NCBI RefSeq assembly: GCF_001270065.2
Contig: NZ_LFYT02000019.1
Location: 19,342 to 83,341, forward strand
Source: Limnohabitans planktonicus II-D5
GTDB taxonomy: Bacteria; Pseudomonadota; Gammaproteobacteria; Burkholderiales; Burkholderiaceae_C
Length of the DNA stretch: 64,000 nucleotides
Direction of reading: 5' to 3'
In this document: in pieces, positions 18,406 through 27,340 of the stretch
Numbering within the stretch: the stretch's first letter is position 1
How the letters are laid out: each line of letters begins with the position of its first letter
Program-made: the position numbers and the translations under genes
Notes under the pieces: generated by a model
The model's database searches: none
What the model saw: only the letters and a program-made list of their open reading frames with translations
What the model was told of the DNA's origin: nothing

Positions 18406-19521
18406 TCAATAACCCATGCTGAGAGCCAATTCGTCGAGCAAGCTGCGCTGGAACGCAACCTGACGGGCATTCACCTGCATGGCCAGACCCAGCTCCAGAT
18501 AAGGGTCCTCTACCGCCGTGCGCACGCCGCACAGGGTCTCGACCGTTGCGTGAGCGCAAAAGGGCACCGCTGACTCGGCATAACCGCCCTCATGCACCAC
18601 CACCACTCGTCCGTCACACAATTCATCGGCCAAAGCCATAGTGCGATGCGTCAATTCGCGGAAAGACTCGCTGTGCAGCAACATGCGGGCCAAGGGGTCG
18701 ACCATATTGGCATCAAATCCACTGGCCACCACGATCAACTCCGGGGCAAAGCGTCGCAGCGCTGGCTCCACGATGCGCTCCATGGCGTACATGTACGCGT
18801 CATGACCGCCGCCGGGCACCAGGGGCACATTGATGTTGAAGCCCAAGCCTTTGCCTGCACCCCGGTCCTCGCTGCCGCTGTAACCGGGTGGGAAACAAGC
18901 TTCTTGGTGCAAAGAAATGGTCAGCACATCGTCGCGTTCATAAAAAATGGATTGGGTGCCATTGCCATGGTGTACATCCCAATCGAGCACAGCCACCCGC
19001 TTCAAACCATATTTGGCCCGGGCAGCCTCGATCGCAATCGGGATGTTGGCCAGCAGGCAAAACCCCATCGGCTGATCAGCCAGGCAGTGGTGGCCCGGCG
19101 GGCGCGACAAGGCGTAGGCATTGCGATAACGCCCCGCCATCACGGTGTCGACGGCGGCCATGGCCAAACCGGCCGATTGCTTGGCGATTTCATAGCTGCC
19201 TTGGCCAAAAGGCGCGTAGGGCCCCAGCTCGCCACCGCCTGCGTCAGACATGGCTTTGAATTTCTCCAGATACGATGAGGGGTGAACCCGCAAGAGGTCC
19301 GCCTCTGTCGCCATGGGGGCCGAGCGGATGTCCAGGTGCTCGGCCAAGCCAGAGACCTGAATGAGTGAGACCACGCGCCGTTTGGATTCGGGCGATTCGG
19401 CCAGGCCCATGCTGGCTGGCGGCTGCACCCAGCCACCCACATGGGCAATCAGGGCAAAGCCACCAGGGGTGCAGTGCCAAAGACATTTTTCATCATGAAA
19501 GAAAGCGCTTGTTGCGGACAT
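18406..19521 (-). CDS. Histone-deacetylase-family amidohydrolase
   Basis: A 371-residue arginase/deacetylase-fold enzyme related to acetylpolyamine amidohydrolases and class II HDACs. It removes acyl groups from acylated amines using a zinc ion. Visible signatures are RPPGHH (H144-H145), the metal ligands in DWDVHHGNGT (D182, H184) and ASGFD (D270). I set the start at 19521, where AGGAGACC lies upstream; the frame stays open to 20235, but that part overlaps the divergent LuxR gene on the other strand and does not resemble the family. The natural substrate is unknown; polyamine or acylated-metabolite turnover is possible. Confidence 0.86.
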   Translation of the reverse strand: MSATSAFFHDEKCLWHCTPGGFALIAHVGGWVQPPASMGLAESPESKRRVVSLIQVSGLAEHLDIRSAPMATEADLLRVHPSSYLEKFKAMSDAGGGELGPYAPFGQGSYEIAKQSAGLAMAAVDTVMAGRYRNAYALSRPPGHHCLADQPMGFCLLANIPIAIEAARAKYGLKRVAVLDWDVHHGNGTQSIFYERDDVLTISLHQEACFPPGYSGSEDRGAGKGLGFNINVPLVPGGGHDAYMYAMERIVEPALRRFAPELIVVASGFDANMVDPLARMLLHSESFRELTHRTMALADELCDGRVVVVHEGGYAESAVPFCAHATVETLCGVRTAVEDPYLELGLAMQVNARQVAFQRSLLDELALSMGY

Positions 19522-19588
19522 TGAGGGTCTCCTGTTGTGTGAAATTGAACACAGACGCACTTTAGGAAGAGCCGCTTGCCACGCCCAT

Positions 19589-19602
19589 CGTTCAGTTGAA
19601 CG
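19589..19602. promoter_or_regulatory. Short dyad in the HDAC/LuxR divergent promoter region
   Basis: CGTTCA-GT-TGAACG is a perfect 6-2-6 inverted repeat between the divergent deacetylase and LuxR-type regulator genes. It could be the binding site of the LuxR protein, but it is short and may be chance. Confidence 0.4.
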
Positions 19603-19707
19603 GGGTGCTATGGCATCCACGAGGCGTGTGCAAGTGCTACGCCGGGAAAGTCCTGTCTTGCCGAACTGAAAGCGTCGTGGCATCGTCCATTTGAACCAAG
19701 TCACACC

Positions 19708-20772
19708 ATGTCCCGCATGCTTCCAACATACGCCAGCCCGAACGATCAAGCGCAGGACCACCCACAAGGCAGCGGCCCACTCCAGGAGTTGGGTCAACTG
19801 CTGCATGGGCTGTACCGAAGCGCGCAGCATTCTCGGGTAGAGGCGTTCGAGCAGACCGTTTTGAATCAACTGAGCAGTTGCATTCCCTTTGACGCGGCCT
19901 GGATAGGGCGTTCTACCCTGACACCCGCGGGACCAGTGATGCACCACAGCACGTTGCACGCACTCGACAACACCTATCTGAATGCATGGGATCGCATTCG
20001 CGACCATGATCCCTTGGTGTCTTCGGTCACAGCAGTGTTGGGCTCGGTGGCGGCGCTGTCCATTGCCGACCCGGGTCTGTCCGATCAATTTCGTGCTTTT
20101 CTGGCCTGTTATGGCATTGCCCAAGTGCTGTGCTGCGCCACCTGTGACCCGGTTTTGCAGACCTATTTGCATGTCTCGCTTTATCGCCATGCGCTTAAAC
20201 CCGCTTTCAGCGAAACACAGCGCACGCTGCTGCAAGCGGCCTTACCGAACCTGGCTGCGGCACTGAGCCTGAACCACATGGCCGAAATCGAGCGTGTCGG
20301 CGCGGGCGATAACCAGCGTCAAGTGGGTGTAGCGCTGGTGGGGTCTGATGGGGTGATCGTTTCAGCCGATCCGTTTTTTGCTGAGTTGATGCTGCTGGAA
20401 TGGCCCGAGTGGCCGGGCGGGGTCGTCCCTGTCAAGTTGGGTCGGGCGAATGGTCAGTCGCCAAAACCACGTCACCAAGGACAAAGGGTCAGCATCACCA
20501 GTGAATCGCATGGCTCGTTTTGGGTGCTGCGGGTACGACCTGCCACTGCCAGCAGCACACTGACGCCCCGCGAACGCACGGTGGCAATGGCCTTTGCGCG
20601 TGGGAGCAGCTACAAAGAAGTGGCGCGGGATTTGGGCCTGGCTCCCGCGACGGTCCGGCACCATCTTCGCCAGGTCTATGCCAAGCTGCACATCCAGGAC
20701 AAAGGCGCCATCGCATGGATGCTCAGCCAAGACCACAACGGCCTGTCCAGTCTGGGCAGCGCAGAACACTGA
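19708..20772 (+). CDS. LuxR-family (helix-turn-helix) transcriptional regulator
   Basis: A 354-residue protein whose last 65 residues form a LuxR/GerE DNA-binding domain: LTPRERTVAMAFARGSSYKEVARDLGLAPATVRHHL, with the key ATVRHHL recognition helix. The N-terminal 280 residues show no receiver phosphorylation site and no clear autoinducer-binding motif; a degenerate GAF/PAS-like sensor is possible. It is transcribed divergently from the deacetylase gene with about 190 bases between, so it may control that gene. Confidence 0.8.
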   Translation: MSRMLPTYASPNDQAQDHPQGSGPLQELGQLLHGLYRSAQHSRVEAFEQTVLNQLSSCIPFDAAWIGRSTLTPAGPVMHHSTLHALDNTYLNAWDRIRDHDPLVSSVTAVLGSVAALSIADPGLSDQFRAFLACYGIAQVLCCATCDPVLQTYLHVSLYRHALKPAFSETQRTLLQAALPNLAAALSLNHMAEIERVGAGDNQRQVGVALVGSDGVIVSADPFFAELMLLEWPEWPGGVVPVKLGRANGQSPKPRHQGQRVSITSESHGSFWVLRVRPATASSTLTPRERTVAMAFARGSSYKEVARDLGLAPATVRHHLRQVYAKLHIQDKGAIAWMLSQDHNGLSSLGSAEH

Positions 20773-20800
20773 GCGAAAGGCGGGTTGATACCGGTCATGT

Positions 20801-21976
20801 TCACAGCAGCGCTGCGTACACCAGGTCGCGGAACAAGGGCCGATAGTAATCCCTTTGGTTGGGGGCCTGGATCATCAGCATCGCATACATGTCGAGCGCC
20901 GGGTCCACAAAGAAGGTGGTGCCCGCAATGCCGCCCCAGTAATACAAACCCACCGAGCCGGGCACAGGCGACAGGCCTAAGTGGGTGCGCACCGCAAACC
21001 CGAGGCCAAAGCCGTGGCCCGGGGGCAGCAGCGTGCCATCGGCCGGGATGCTTCCTAAGTGGTCGGCGGTCATGAAGTCCACCGTGTGCGGTCCCAGCAG
21101 GCGCACGCCGTTCAGCTCACCCCGGTTGCGCAGGCATTGCAAAAAGCGGGTGTAGTCCATCGCCGTGGACATGAGTCCACCGCCGCCGCCCTCCATGCCA
21201 GGCACTTGGCGGGGCTCCAAAACCTTCATCGGCACGCCGCCATCGGGGTCGTGCGCAAAGGGCTCGGCAATGCGGTGATGTTGTTCGGGCGGCACGGCAA
21301 AACCGGTGTCCACCATGCCCAGCGGGCCAAAGATTTCGGCTTGCAGGAATGCACTCAAGCCTTGTCCGCTGACCACCTCGACCAGCCTGCCCAGCACATC
21401 GGTGGCACGGCTGTAGGCCCACACCGTGCCGGGCTGGAACTGCAGCGGCATGGCCGCCAGCGTTTGCGAGAACTCTTCGTTGGTCCGTTCGCGTGAGGCG
21501 ATCTTGGCTTGCGCGTATTGCCGCTGCACGGGCGATGTGCCCAGAAATTCATAGGTCAACCCGGCCGTGTGGCGCAGCAGGTCTTGCACGGTGGCGGGGT
21601 TGCGCACTGGCTCCAGTCCGTTGGCCGTGGCCACTTGCGGGTTCGCAAACTCGGGCAACCAACGGCTGACCGGGTCACTCAAGAGCAATTGGCCGCGCTC
21701 GACCAGCATCATCACCGCCACCGAGACGACCGGCTTGGTCATCGAATAGATGCGGAAAATGCTGTCGGTTTGCATGGGCGTGCCCGTGGCCGGGTCTTGC
21801 TGGCCCACAGCTTCAAACAAAGCGATTTGGCCGCGTCGGGCGATCATGGCCACTGCGCCCGGCAGCCTGCCGCTGTCCACTTCGCGGCGCAGCACGTCCA
21901 TCAGCCGCTGCATGCGCTCGGGACACAGGCCCACGTCAGCAGGGTGGGCGTGGGGCAAAGCGGGGTGATGGGACAT
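20801..21976 (-). CDS. Serine hydrolase, class C beta-lactamase fold
   Basis: A 391-residue penicillin-binding-protein-like hydrolase (EstB / 6-aminohexanoate-dimer-hydrolase group). The nucleophile motif SxxK is present as SMTK in FRIYSMTKPVV. The tyrosine motif is YSR (instead of YxN) in VWAYSRATDVLG, and HGFGLGF supplies the third motif. I chose the ATG at 21976 with AGGAGC upstream; the frame continues to 22087 without a ribosome site. There is no clear signal peptide, which favours a cytoplasmic esterase or amidase over a lactamase. It is convergent with the LuxR gene. Confidence 0.84.
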   Translation of the reverse strand: MSHHPALPHAHPADVGLCPERMQRLMDVLRREVDSGRLPGAVAMIARRGQIALFEAVGQQDPATGTPMQTDSIFRIYSMTKPVVSVAVMMLVERGQLLLSDPVSRWLPEFANPQVATANGLEPVRNPATVQDLLRHTAGLTYEFLGTSPVQRQYAQAKIASRERTNEEFSQTLAAMPLQFQPGTVWAYSRATDVLGRLVEVVSGQGLSAFLQAEIFGPLGMVDTGFAVPPEQHHRIAEPFAHDPDGGVPMKVLEPRQVPGMEGGGGGLMSTAMDYTRFLQCLRNRGELNGVRLLGPHTVDFMTADHLGSIPADGTLLPPGHGFGLGFAVRTHLGLSPVPGSVGLYYWGGIAGTTFFVDPALDMYAMLMIQAPNQRDYYRPLFRDLVYAALL

Positions 21977-22121
21977 GGGGCGCTCCTGAAGAAGGGTGTT
22001 TTGTACACCAGCCCATGGCGATGAGGTATCACCTAAAGCAACTGAGGCGTCCACAATTGACGCATGCACGTTTAAGCGTGTGTCCACCGACTTTGACCTT
22101 GCCCGCCTTGATTGATTTCAC

Positions 22122-22531
22122 ATGAACCTGAGTGACTTTGCCGACCTGGACGCGCTGAAAGCCCGGCTCGATGAACTGCGTCCATTGCCGCCTGCGGCGC
22201 TTCGCAATTTGCACGAAAAATTGGTGTTGCGTTGGACCTACCACTCCAACGCCATTGAAGGCAACACCCTGACCTTGATGGAAACGAAGGTGGTGCTCGA
22301 AGGCATCACGGTGGGTGGCAAGTTGCTGCGCGAGCATTTCGAGGCGATCAACCACCGAGATGCCATTTCGTATGTGGAAGACGTGGTGCGTCGGGCCGAG
22401 CCTTTGAGCGAGTGGCAAATTCGCAATCTGCATCGCTTGGTCCTCAAGCTTATTTCGAGGCGCTGGACAAAGCCCATGTGACGGGCGATGTGCGTGACTT
22501 CATGGTGCTGGTGATCGACAGCGTGCGCTAG
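22122..22531 (+). pseudogene. Fic-family protein, internally deleted
   Basis: The first 109 codons encode the N-terminal part of a Fic protein, including the inhibitory-helix motif SNAIEGN of the (S/T)xxxE(G/N) type. Directly afterwards (near 22450) the sequence jumps, in another frame, to the C-terminal piece YFEALDKAHVTGDVRDF and a stop at 22529. The catalytic core with HPFxxGNGR is missing. A deletion has joined the two ends out of frame, so the AMP-transferase activity must be lost. A REPIN element begins 86 bases beyond the remnant. Confidence 0.75.
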
Positions 22532-22616
22532 GGCTTTGCACCCTATTGGCATGTGTTGAGTTTGGAGGGGGGATTCGCTTGGCTGTTTGAAGTTATTGAC
22601 CTCGCGGTGGCCTATT

Positions 22617-22866
22617 GATCCGGCACGCTGAATTTTGAAATGAGTGAGACATGTCATCTTGTAGGTCGGTACTCGAAGAGTCCGACGTTTTTCCGCTTCG
22701 GCACAGGCCCTATGTCGGGGCTAAAGCCGCCGACCTACCAATGCATCCCCGTAGGTCGGCACTCGAAGAGTCCGACGTTTGGCCGCTTTGGCACAGACCC
22801 ATGTCGGGGTCTTTGACCGCCGACCTGCAACATCTTTGAGCATTGAAAACTTCACTGGGCCGAATC
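22617..22866 (+). repeat. REPIN element with two 90-bp units (B-A)
   Basis: The left end, GATCCGGCACGCTGAA at 22617, and the right end, whose reverse complement starts GATTCGGCCCAGTGAA, form an imperfect terminal inverted repeat of about 26 bases. Inside are two 90-bp units starting GTAGGTCGG at 22661 and 22751. Each unit contains two hairpins of GTCGG..CCGAC type and ends in CCGACCTAC/CTGC, so GTAG tetranucleotides face each other as in REPINs. No transposase is present. Confidence 0.85.
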
Positions 22867-22870
22867 CATT

Positions 22871-23390
22871 GATCCAGCACGCTGAAGTTTGAAATGTGTG
22901 AGGCATGTCATCTTGTAGGTCGGCACTCGAAGAGTCCGACGTTTGGACGCTTCGGCACAGACCCATGTCGGGGTCTTTGACCGCCGACCTGCCAATGCAG
23001 CCCCGTAGGTCGGCACTCGAAGAGTCCGACATTTTTCCGCTTCGGCACAGGCCCTATGTCGGGGCTAAAGCCGCCGACCTACCAATGCATCCCCGTAGGT
23101 CGGCACTCGAAGAGTCCGACATTTTTCCGCTTCGGCACAGACCCATGTCGGGGTCTTTGACCGCCGACCTACCAATGCAGCCCCGTAGGTTGGCACTCGA
23201 AGAGTCCGACATTTTGCCCCTTCGGCACAGGCCCTATGTCGGGGCTAAAGCCGCCGACCTACCAATGCATCCCCGCAGGTCGGTACTCGAGGAGTCCGAC
23301 GTTTGGCCGCTTCGGCACAGACCCATGTCGGGGTCTTTGACCGCCGACCTGCAACATCTTTGAGCATTGAAAACTTCACTGGGCCGAATC
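22871..23390 (+). repeat. REPIN element with five 90-bp units
   Basis: It directly abuts the previous element; four bases separate the right end of one from GATCCAGCACGCTGAAG of the next. Units start at 22915, 23005, 23095, 23185 and 23275, exactly 90 bases apart. Order is A-B-chimera-B-A. A has CCCATGTCGGGGTCTTTGACC; B has CCCTATGTCGGGGCTAAAGCC; the third unit has the B first half and the A second half. The right end is followed by AATAGG, which mirrors the CCTATT before the left end of the first element. Confidence 0.87.
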
Positions 23391-23506
23391 AATAGGCTGT
23401 TGTTGCAGGCCACTCCAAACTGCCGTGGTTTCAGATTTCAGGTGTTGTCGCTCATGTGTCATCTTTGAAAACCTTCGTGCTGTGCGAGCGTTGCTAGACT
23501 GAATTC

Positions 23507-23866
23507 ATGCGCATTTCAGAACTCTCAGCCAGAACCCAGGTGTCGGTGCATCGCTTGCGGCGCTACGAGGCGGCAGGCCTGATCGCGAGCCAGCGCTTGC
23601 CCAACGGCTACCGCGATTACGACGACAAAACCGTCAAGCACGTCATCTTCATCGCCATGTCGCGGGAGATGGGGTTCTCGCTGACTTTCATCGCCGAGTA
23701 TTTGCCGCGCTTCAAAACGGGCAAGTTGTCGGCGCAAGACATGATCGATGCGATCTTGGTGCGCGTAGCCGAGATTGACCAACTCATGACCGAGCAACAA
23801 GCACTTCGCAAAAAACTGATGGACCACATCGGGTGGTTCAAAACCCAAGCCAGGAGAAAACCATGA
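23507..23866 (+). CDS. MerR-family transcriptional regulator
   Basis: A small regulator of 119 residues. The N-terminal winged helix is intact (MRISELSARTQVSVHRLRRY, then GLIASQRLPNGYRDY), followed by a coiled-coil dimerisation helix (about 85-110) and no ligand cysteines. It is shorter than metal sensors and resembles the redox/drug-type small MerR proteins. Its stop overlaps the start of the thioesterase gene (ATGA), so both are co-transcribed. No clear ribosome site precedes the ATG; the mRNA could be nearly leaderless. Confidence 0.83.
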   Translation: MRISELSARTQVSVHRLRRYEAAGLIASQRLPNGYRDYDDKTVKHVIFIAMSREMGFSLTFIAEYLPRFKTGKLSAQDMIDAILVRVAEIDQLMTEQQALRKKLMDHIGWFKTQARRKP

Positions 23867-24270
23867 GCCCACTTGAGATGCTGAAAAAAATCAACGCCAT
23901 GGCCGAATTCAATCGGTGGTGTGGCATCGAAGTGACGGTGGCTGAACCCGGCTTTGTGGAAATCCAGATGCCCTGGCGTGCAGAGGTGGGGCAGTATTCA
24001 GGCTTCTTGCATGCGGGCTTGATCGGCACCCTGATCGACACCGCGTGCGGTTTCGCAGCGGGCACCGTGGCGGGGCCGAATTTGTTGGCCGCCAACTTTT
24101 CGGTCAACTGCTTGCGCCCCGCCGTGGGTCAAAAGTTCATTGCCCGGGCACGGGTGGTCAAGCCGGGAAAAGCTCAGGTGTTCACCAGCTGCGATTTGTT
24201 TGCTGTGGACGCCGAGGGCGAAAAACTGGTGGCCAATGGTCAGACCTTGCTCACTGTGATCGCCGCGTGA
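23863..24270 (+). CDS. PaaI-family hotdog thioesterase
   Basis: A 135-residue single-hotdog-fold thioesterase. The HAGLIGTLIDTACGFAAGT helix carries the acid/base residue (D in TLIDTA), and the NFSVNCLRPAVGQ strand is family-typical. It hydrolyses acyl-CoA thioesters of unknown chain. The ATG at 23863 has AGGAG six bases upstream and overlaps the MerR stop; the frame also opens earlier inside the MerR gene, which is not used. The MerR protein is therefore its likely regulator. Confidence 0.85.
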   Translation: MSPLEMLKKINAMAEFNRWCGIEVTVAEPGFVEIQMPWRAEVGQYSGFLHAGLIGTLIDTACGFAAGTVAGPNLLAANFSVNCLRPAVGQKFIARARVVKPGKAQVFTSCDLFAVDAEGEKLVANGQTLLTVIAA

Positions 24271-24332
24271 CCTACGCAACGTGGCGAATGTACTTCAGTG
24301 ATCTTTTCAGTTGGTGGTTAAAAAGTTACAAT

Positions 24333-24356
24333 ACTTGTCCAATATGTTGAACAAGT
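24333..24356. promoter_or_regulatory. Operator-like dyad before yefM-yoeB
   Basis: ACTTGTCCAA and TTGAACAAGT form an inverted repeat (9 of 10 bases) separated by TATG. It ends seven bases before the antitoxin start codon. YefM-YoeB systems repress their own promoter by binding such dyads, so this is the expected autoregulatory site. Confidence 0.65.
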
Positions 24357-24363
24357 TAAAGCC

Positions 24364-24618
24364 ATGCGAATCATCAGTTATTCCGAAGCGCGTAACGGGC
24401 TGAAGTCAGTCCTGGATGGCGTGGAAGACGACGCCGACATCACCATCATCACCCGCCGAGATGGCGGTGATGCTGTGGTCATGTCCATGGCGCACTACCA
24501 GAGCATGGCCGAAACCTTGTACCTGCTCTCCAGCCCCGCCAATGCCGCGCACTTGGCGGCATCGATTGCCGAACACAAAGCCGGCAAAGCCAAGCGCCGT
24601 GAACTGATCACCCCATGA
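24364..24618 (+). CDS. yefM: YefM/Phd-type antitoxin
   Basis: An 84-residue antitoxin. The N-terminal DNA-binding and dimerisation domain (MRIISYSEARNGLKSVLDGV, then ITRRDGGDAVVMSMAHYQSMAETLYLL) matches the Phd/YefM family. The disordered basic tail (HKAGKAKRRELITP) is the part that wraps the toxin. It neutralises the downstream YoeB and represses the operon together with it. The stop overlaps the toxin start by four bases. Confidence 0.88.
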   Translation: MRIISYSEARNGLKSVLDGVEDDADITIITRRDGGDAVVMSMAHYQSMAETLYLLSSPANAAHLAASIAEHKAGKAKRRELITP

Positions 24619-24878
24619 GCCGGGGAATTGCGTTCACCTCGCATGCCTGGGCCGATTATTTGCATTGGCAGGGCCAGGACAAAAAAACGCTCAAGCGCAT
24701 CAACTTGCTGATCGACGCTGCTCGGCGTGACCCGTTTGACGGCATTGGCAAGCCCGAGCCGCTGCTGGGCAACTTGTCTGGCTACTGGTCACGGCGCATC
24801 GACGACGTGCATCGCCTAGTCTACGCCGTGGACGATGCGGAATTGACGGTGATCGCCTGTCGGGGGCATTACCAATAA
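24615..24878 (+). CDS. yoeB: YoeB-type mRNA interferase toxin
   Basis: An 87-residue RelE-superfamily toxin that cleaves mRNA on the ribosome. Family hallmarks are W-(x)-DYLHWQ at the start, KRINLLIDAARRDPFDGIGKPEPL in the middle, the conserved GYWSRRIDDVHRLVY and the C-terminal catalytic residues (the HY of CRGHYQ, with R and E upstream). It appears intact and full length. It forms a type II toxin-antitoxin module with the preceding gene. Confidence 0.9.
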   Translation: MSRGIAFTSHAWADYLHWQGQDKKTLKRINLLIDAARRDPFDGIGKPEPLLGNLSGYWSRRIDDVHRLVYAVDDAELTVIACRGHYQ

Positions 24879-24883
24879 GCGGT

Positions 24884-26299
24884 TCAACCGCCCTGCGTGG
24901 GTGCAATGGCGGCTCTTTGATGCAGTCGCAGTCGGATCGCTTGCGCAGGCCGCAAGGTCACGGCGAGATCGCCCTCGGGCCAGGCTGCGCCCTCAGGCCA
25001 CGCCAAACTGAAACGCTGCATCAGCATGGCCCCGATCAGGCCCATTTCGAGCATGGCAAAGTGCTGCGCAATGCAGACTCGGGGGCCGGTGCCAAAGGGC
25101 ATCCACGCACCGCGCGGGATGTCGGGTGCGCCGGGCAAAAAGCGCTCTGGCTTGAATGCGTCGGGTGATTCGAACCAGCGTGGATCGCGTTGAATCACGT
25201 AAGGGGTGAAAGCGATCAACTGACCTTTGGGCAATGTCCATGGCCCGACCTTCACATCTTTGATGGCGCGTCGGGTCATCAAGACCGCTGCGGGTGGGTA
25301 AAGGCGCATGGCTTCTTTGAGGCTGGCTTGCAGCCACGGCAGTTGCTGCAAAGTCGCGGGCGTTGGGGTTTCGCCTTGGAGCACCGCGTCGATTTCGGCG
25401 TGGATGCGCTGGGCCACGTCGGGGTGGCTTGCCACCAGTCCGCTCCACCAGGTCATGGCGGTGGCCGTGGTTTCATGACCGGCCTGAAACATCACCATGG
25501 TCTGGTCGTGCAGCTCTTGCGCACTCAGACCTTGGTCTGGGTGCTCGGGGTCGCGGGCTTGTCTCAGCATGGTCAACAGGTCTTCGCTTTCTTGCTGTTG
25601 CGCTGCTGACTGGGCCTGAATGTGCTGCTGTATCACGCGGTCCAGCGTTTGTTTGGCATGGCGCACTTGACGCACAGAAGGCAGGGGCATCCAATGCGGC
25701 CATGAAAACGGCTTGAACATCTCCTCGATGCCCGAATGGCTCAAGGTTTGGATGGCCTCGGCGATGGGGCGGGCATCGGTGACCTGGTGCGCGCCGAACA
25801 GCGCCCGCAAAATCACATCGAGCGTCATGGTGGTCATGAGCGCATCCATGTCCACGCTTTGCTCTGCCGGGCGTTGGGCCAGGTTGGCCAGCGCATCTTG
25901 CGCTGCGGACGTCATCAACGCGGCGTAACCTGTCACCCGCTTGGGGGTGAAGCCCGGCTGCAGCATGCGGCGCTGGCGCTGCCATGAGGCGCCTTCGGTC
26001 ACCAGCACGCTTTGCCCCATGGCGACACTGAAGATTTCGGTCGCGCGTTCCCAACGGATCAGCGCATCGGCTTGGTCGACCAACACTTCGCGCACCCAGT
26101 CAGGATGAAAGACGTGGACGATGTGCTCGTTCAAGACTTGCACATGCGCGATGTCTGGGTGCTGGCTTTGCAAGCGCCCGACAAACCCCAAATAGTCGGC
26201 TCGCATGGTGCGCAGGTGGTTCAAACCCCACAAGCGGCCAGCCGGGCCTGAGGGGATGGTTTGCATGGGGTGTGTGGGTGATGAGTATGTGGTGTCCAT
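24884..26299 (-). CDS. Cytochrome P450
   Basis: A soluble bacterial P450 of 471 residues. The oxygen-binding I helix reads AGHETTATAMTWW. The ExxR pair is in LKEAMRLYPP, and the PERF segment is in FKPERFLPG. The haem ligand is the cysteine in FGTGPRVCIAQHFAMLE (near residue 408), with Ala where Gly is usual. It resembles the CYP102-like/CYP110-like fatty-acid and alkane hydroxylase group by motif pattern. No redox partner is encoded next to it. The start at 26299 is the best family fit; the frame is open to 26512, overlapping the divergent AraC gene. The neighbouring regulator may control it. Confidence 0.82.
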   Translation of the reverse strand: MDTTYSSPTHPMQTIPSGPAGRLWGLNHLRTMRADYLGFVGRLQSQHPDIAHVQVLNEHIVHVFHPDWVREVLVDQADALIRWERATEIFSVAMGQSVLVTEGASWQRQRRMLQPGFTPKRVTGYAALMTSAAQDALANLAQRPAEQSVDMDALMTTMTLDVILRALFGAHQVTDARPIAEAIQTLSHSGIEEMFKPFSWPHWMPLPSVRQVRHAKQTLDRVIQQHIQAQSAAQQQESEDLLTMLRQARDPEHPDQGLSAQELHDQTMVMFQAGHETTATAMTWWSGLVASHPDVAQRIHAEIDAVLQGETPTPATLQQLPWLQASLKEAMRLYPPAAVLMTRRAIKDVKVGPWTLPKGQLIAFTPYVIQRDPRWFESPDAFKPERFLPGAPDIPRGAWMPFGTGPRVCIAQHFAMLEMGLIGAMLMQRFSLAWPEGAAWPEGDLAVTLRPAQAIRLRLHQRAAIAPTQGG

Positions 26300-26398
26300 G
26301 GCCTGATCTTGCGGGGTCACTGGCTGGCCGTCTTGAATCGAATCGACACCTTGGGGGTAATGGTTTGTGTTGAATGATGGCTTACCTATACTTTGCTC

Positions 26399-27340
26399 AT
26401 GTCCAGCGATACCCTTGCCCCCAACTTTGCACCCGTCCAAACTTGGCTGCCGCCATGGGGCCTGAGTGCTTGTGTGCGTGCGGCGATAGCCCGCAGCGCG
26501 GTGGGTTTGCATGCGTCACAGCGCTGGGGGCACTACCCTGCCGGCCCGATCTGCTCGATCGCTTGCTTGTTCGAGGGCTCGGCCGAAGCGTTGGATGCTG
26601 GCGCGACTTTTGACCCGCAGGCCACTCGCCAAAGTCTGCCTGCGATGACGGTGACAGGCCCACACAGTTCGCCCCGCAGCGTTTTGTACGGGCCCCAAGC
26701 GGATGGCGTGATGGTCCTTTTCTATCCGGATGCCTGGTGGGCGCTCACGGGGGTGTCGCCACAGGATTTGACCAACCAAATCGTCGATGCGCACAGTGTC
26801 TTGCCTGCGGCCTTGCTCGCGGCGTGCGAGCGCATGCGCAAGGGTGGCCATGCCAATACCCGTGTGAAGACTTTTTTTGAAGATTTGCTGCCTCTGTGGG
26901 ATGAAAGGGACGTGGACCGATTCACGCCAACAGGGCCGCAGCGCAACTGGGCGCAAGCGTTCGCCCCGTGGATGGAGTCTTTGGCCTTGCGTGCCGCCGC
27001 CACCGGCTGGGGGCGCAGCTTGCGTCAGTCCGAGCGCCGTATCAAACAGTGGACGGGCTGGTCCTTGCGCAAGTTGCAAGGCTCCGTCAGGGGTGAGGCT
27101 GCATTTTTTGCGGTGATGGAGGCCATGCTCGAAGACCGTGTGGACTGGGCGCAGATCGCTTTGGACAACGGGTTTTCAGACCAAAGCCATTTCATCCGCG
27201 AGACCCGCCGCATCACCGGCTTCAGCCCCGAAGCATTGCGTCATGGCTTCAACACCGATGAGGCGTTTTGGGTCTATCGGGCATGGGCGCAGTTGGCGGG
27301 GTATGAGGTGCCAGCGCCTGCGGCGCTGGTTGATTATTGA
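26399..27340 (+). CDS. AraC-family transcriptional regulator
   Basis: A 313-residue activator. The C-terminal double helix-turn-helix contains GWSLRKLQGSVRGEAAFFAVM and, in the second motif, WAQIALDNGFSDQSHFIRETRRITGFSPEAL, the classic AraC signature. The N-terminal ~200 residues are a ligand domain with no recognised cupin motif. It is divergent from the P450 gene about 100 bases away. Its TGA stop (27338-27340) lies inside the left end of the next REPIN element, so the element may have replaced the original 3' end. Confidence 0.82.
   Translation: MSSDTLAPNFAPVQTWLPPWGLSACVRAAIARSAVGLHASQRWGHYPAGPICSIACLFEGSAEALDAGATFDPQATRQSLPAMTVTGPHSSPRSVLYGPQADGVMVLFYPDAWWALTGVSPQDLTNQIVDAHSVLPAALLAACERMRKGGHANTRVKTFFEDLLPLWDERDVDRFTPTGPQRNWAQAFAPWMESLALRAAATGWGRSLRQSERRIKQWTGWSLRKLQGSVRGEAAFFAVMEAMLEDRVDWAQIALDNGFSDQSHFIRETRRITGFSPEALRHGFNTDEAFWVYRAWAQLAGYEVPAPAALVDY

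Noticed and set aside
18406..20235. A 609-residue deacetylase frame
   Set aside because: Only the part from 19521 matches the family and has a ribosome site; the extension overlaps the divergent LuxR gene.
22905..23363. A 152-codon frame through the five-unit element
   Set aside because: Same artefact of the 90-base period, no independent coding evidence.
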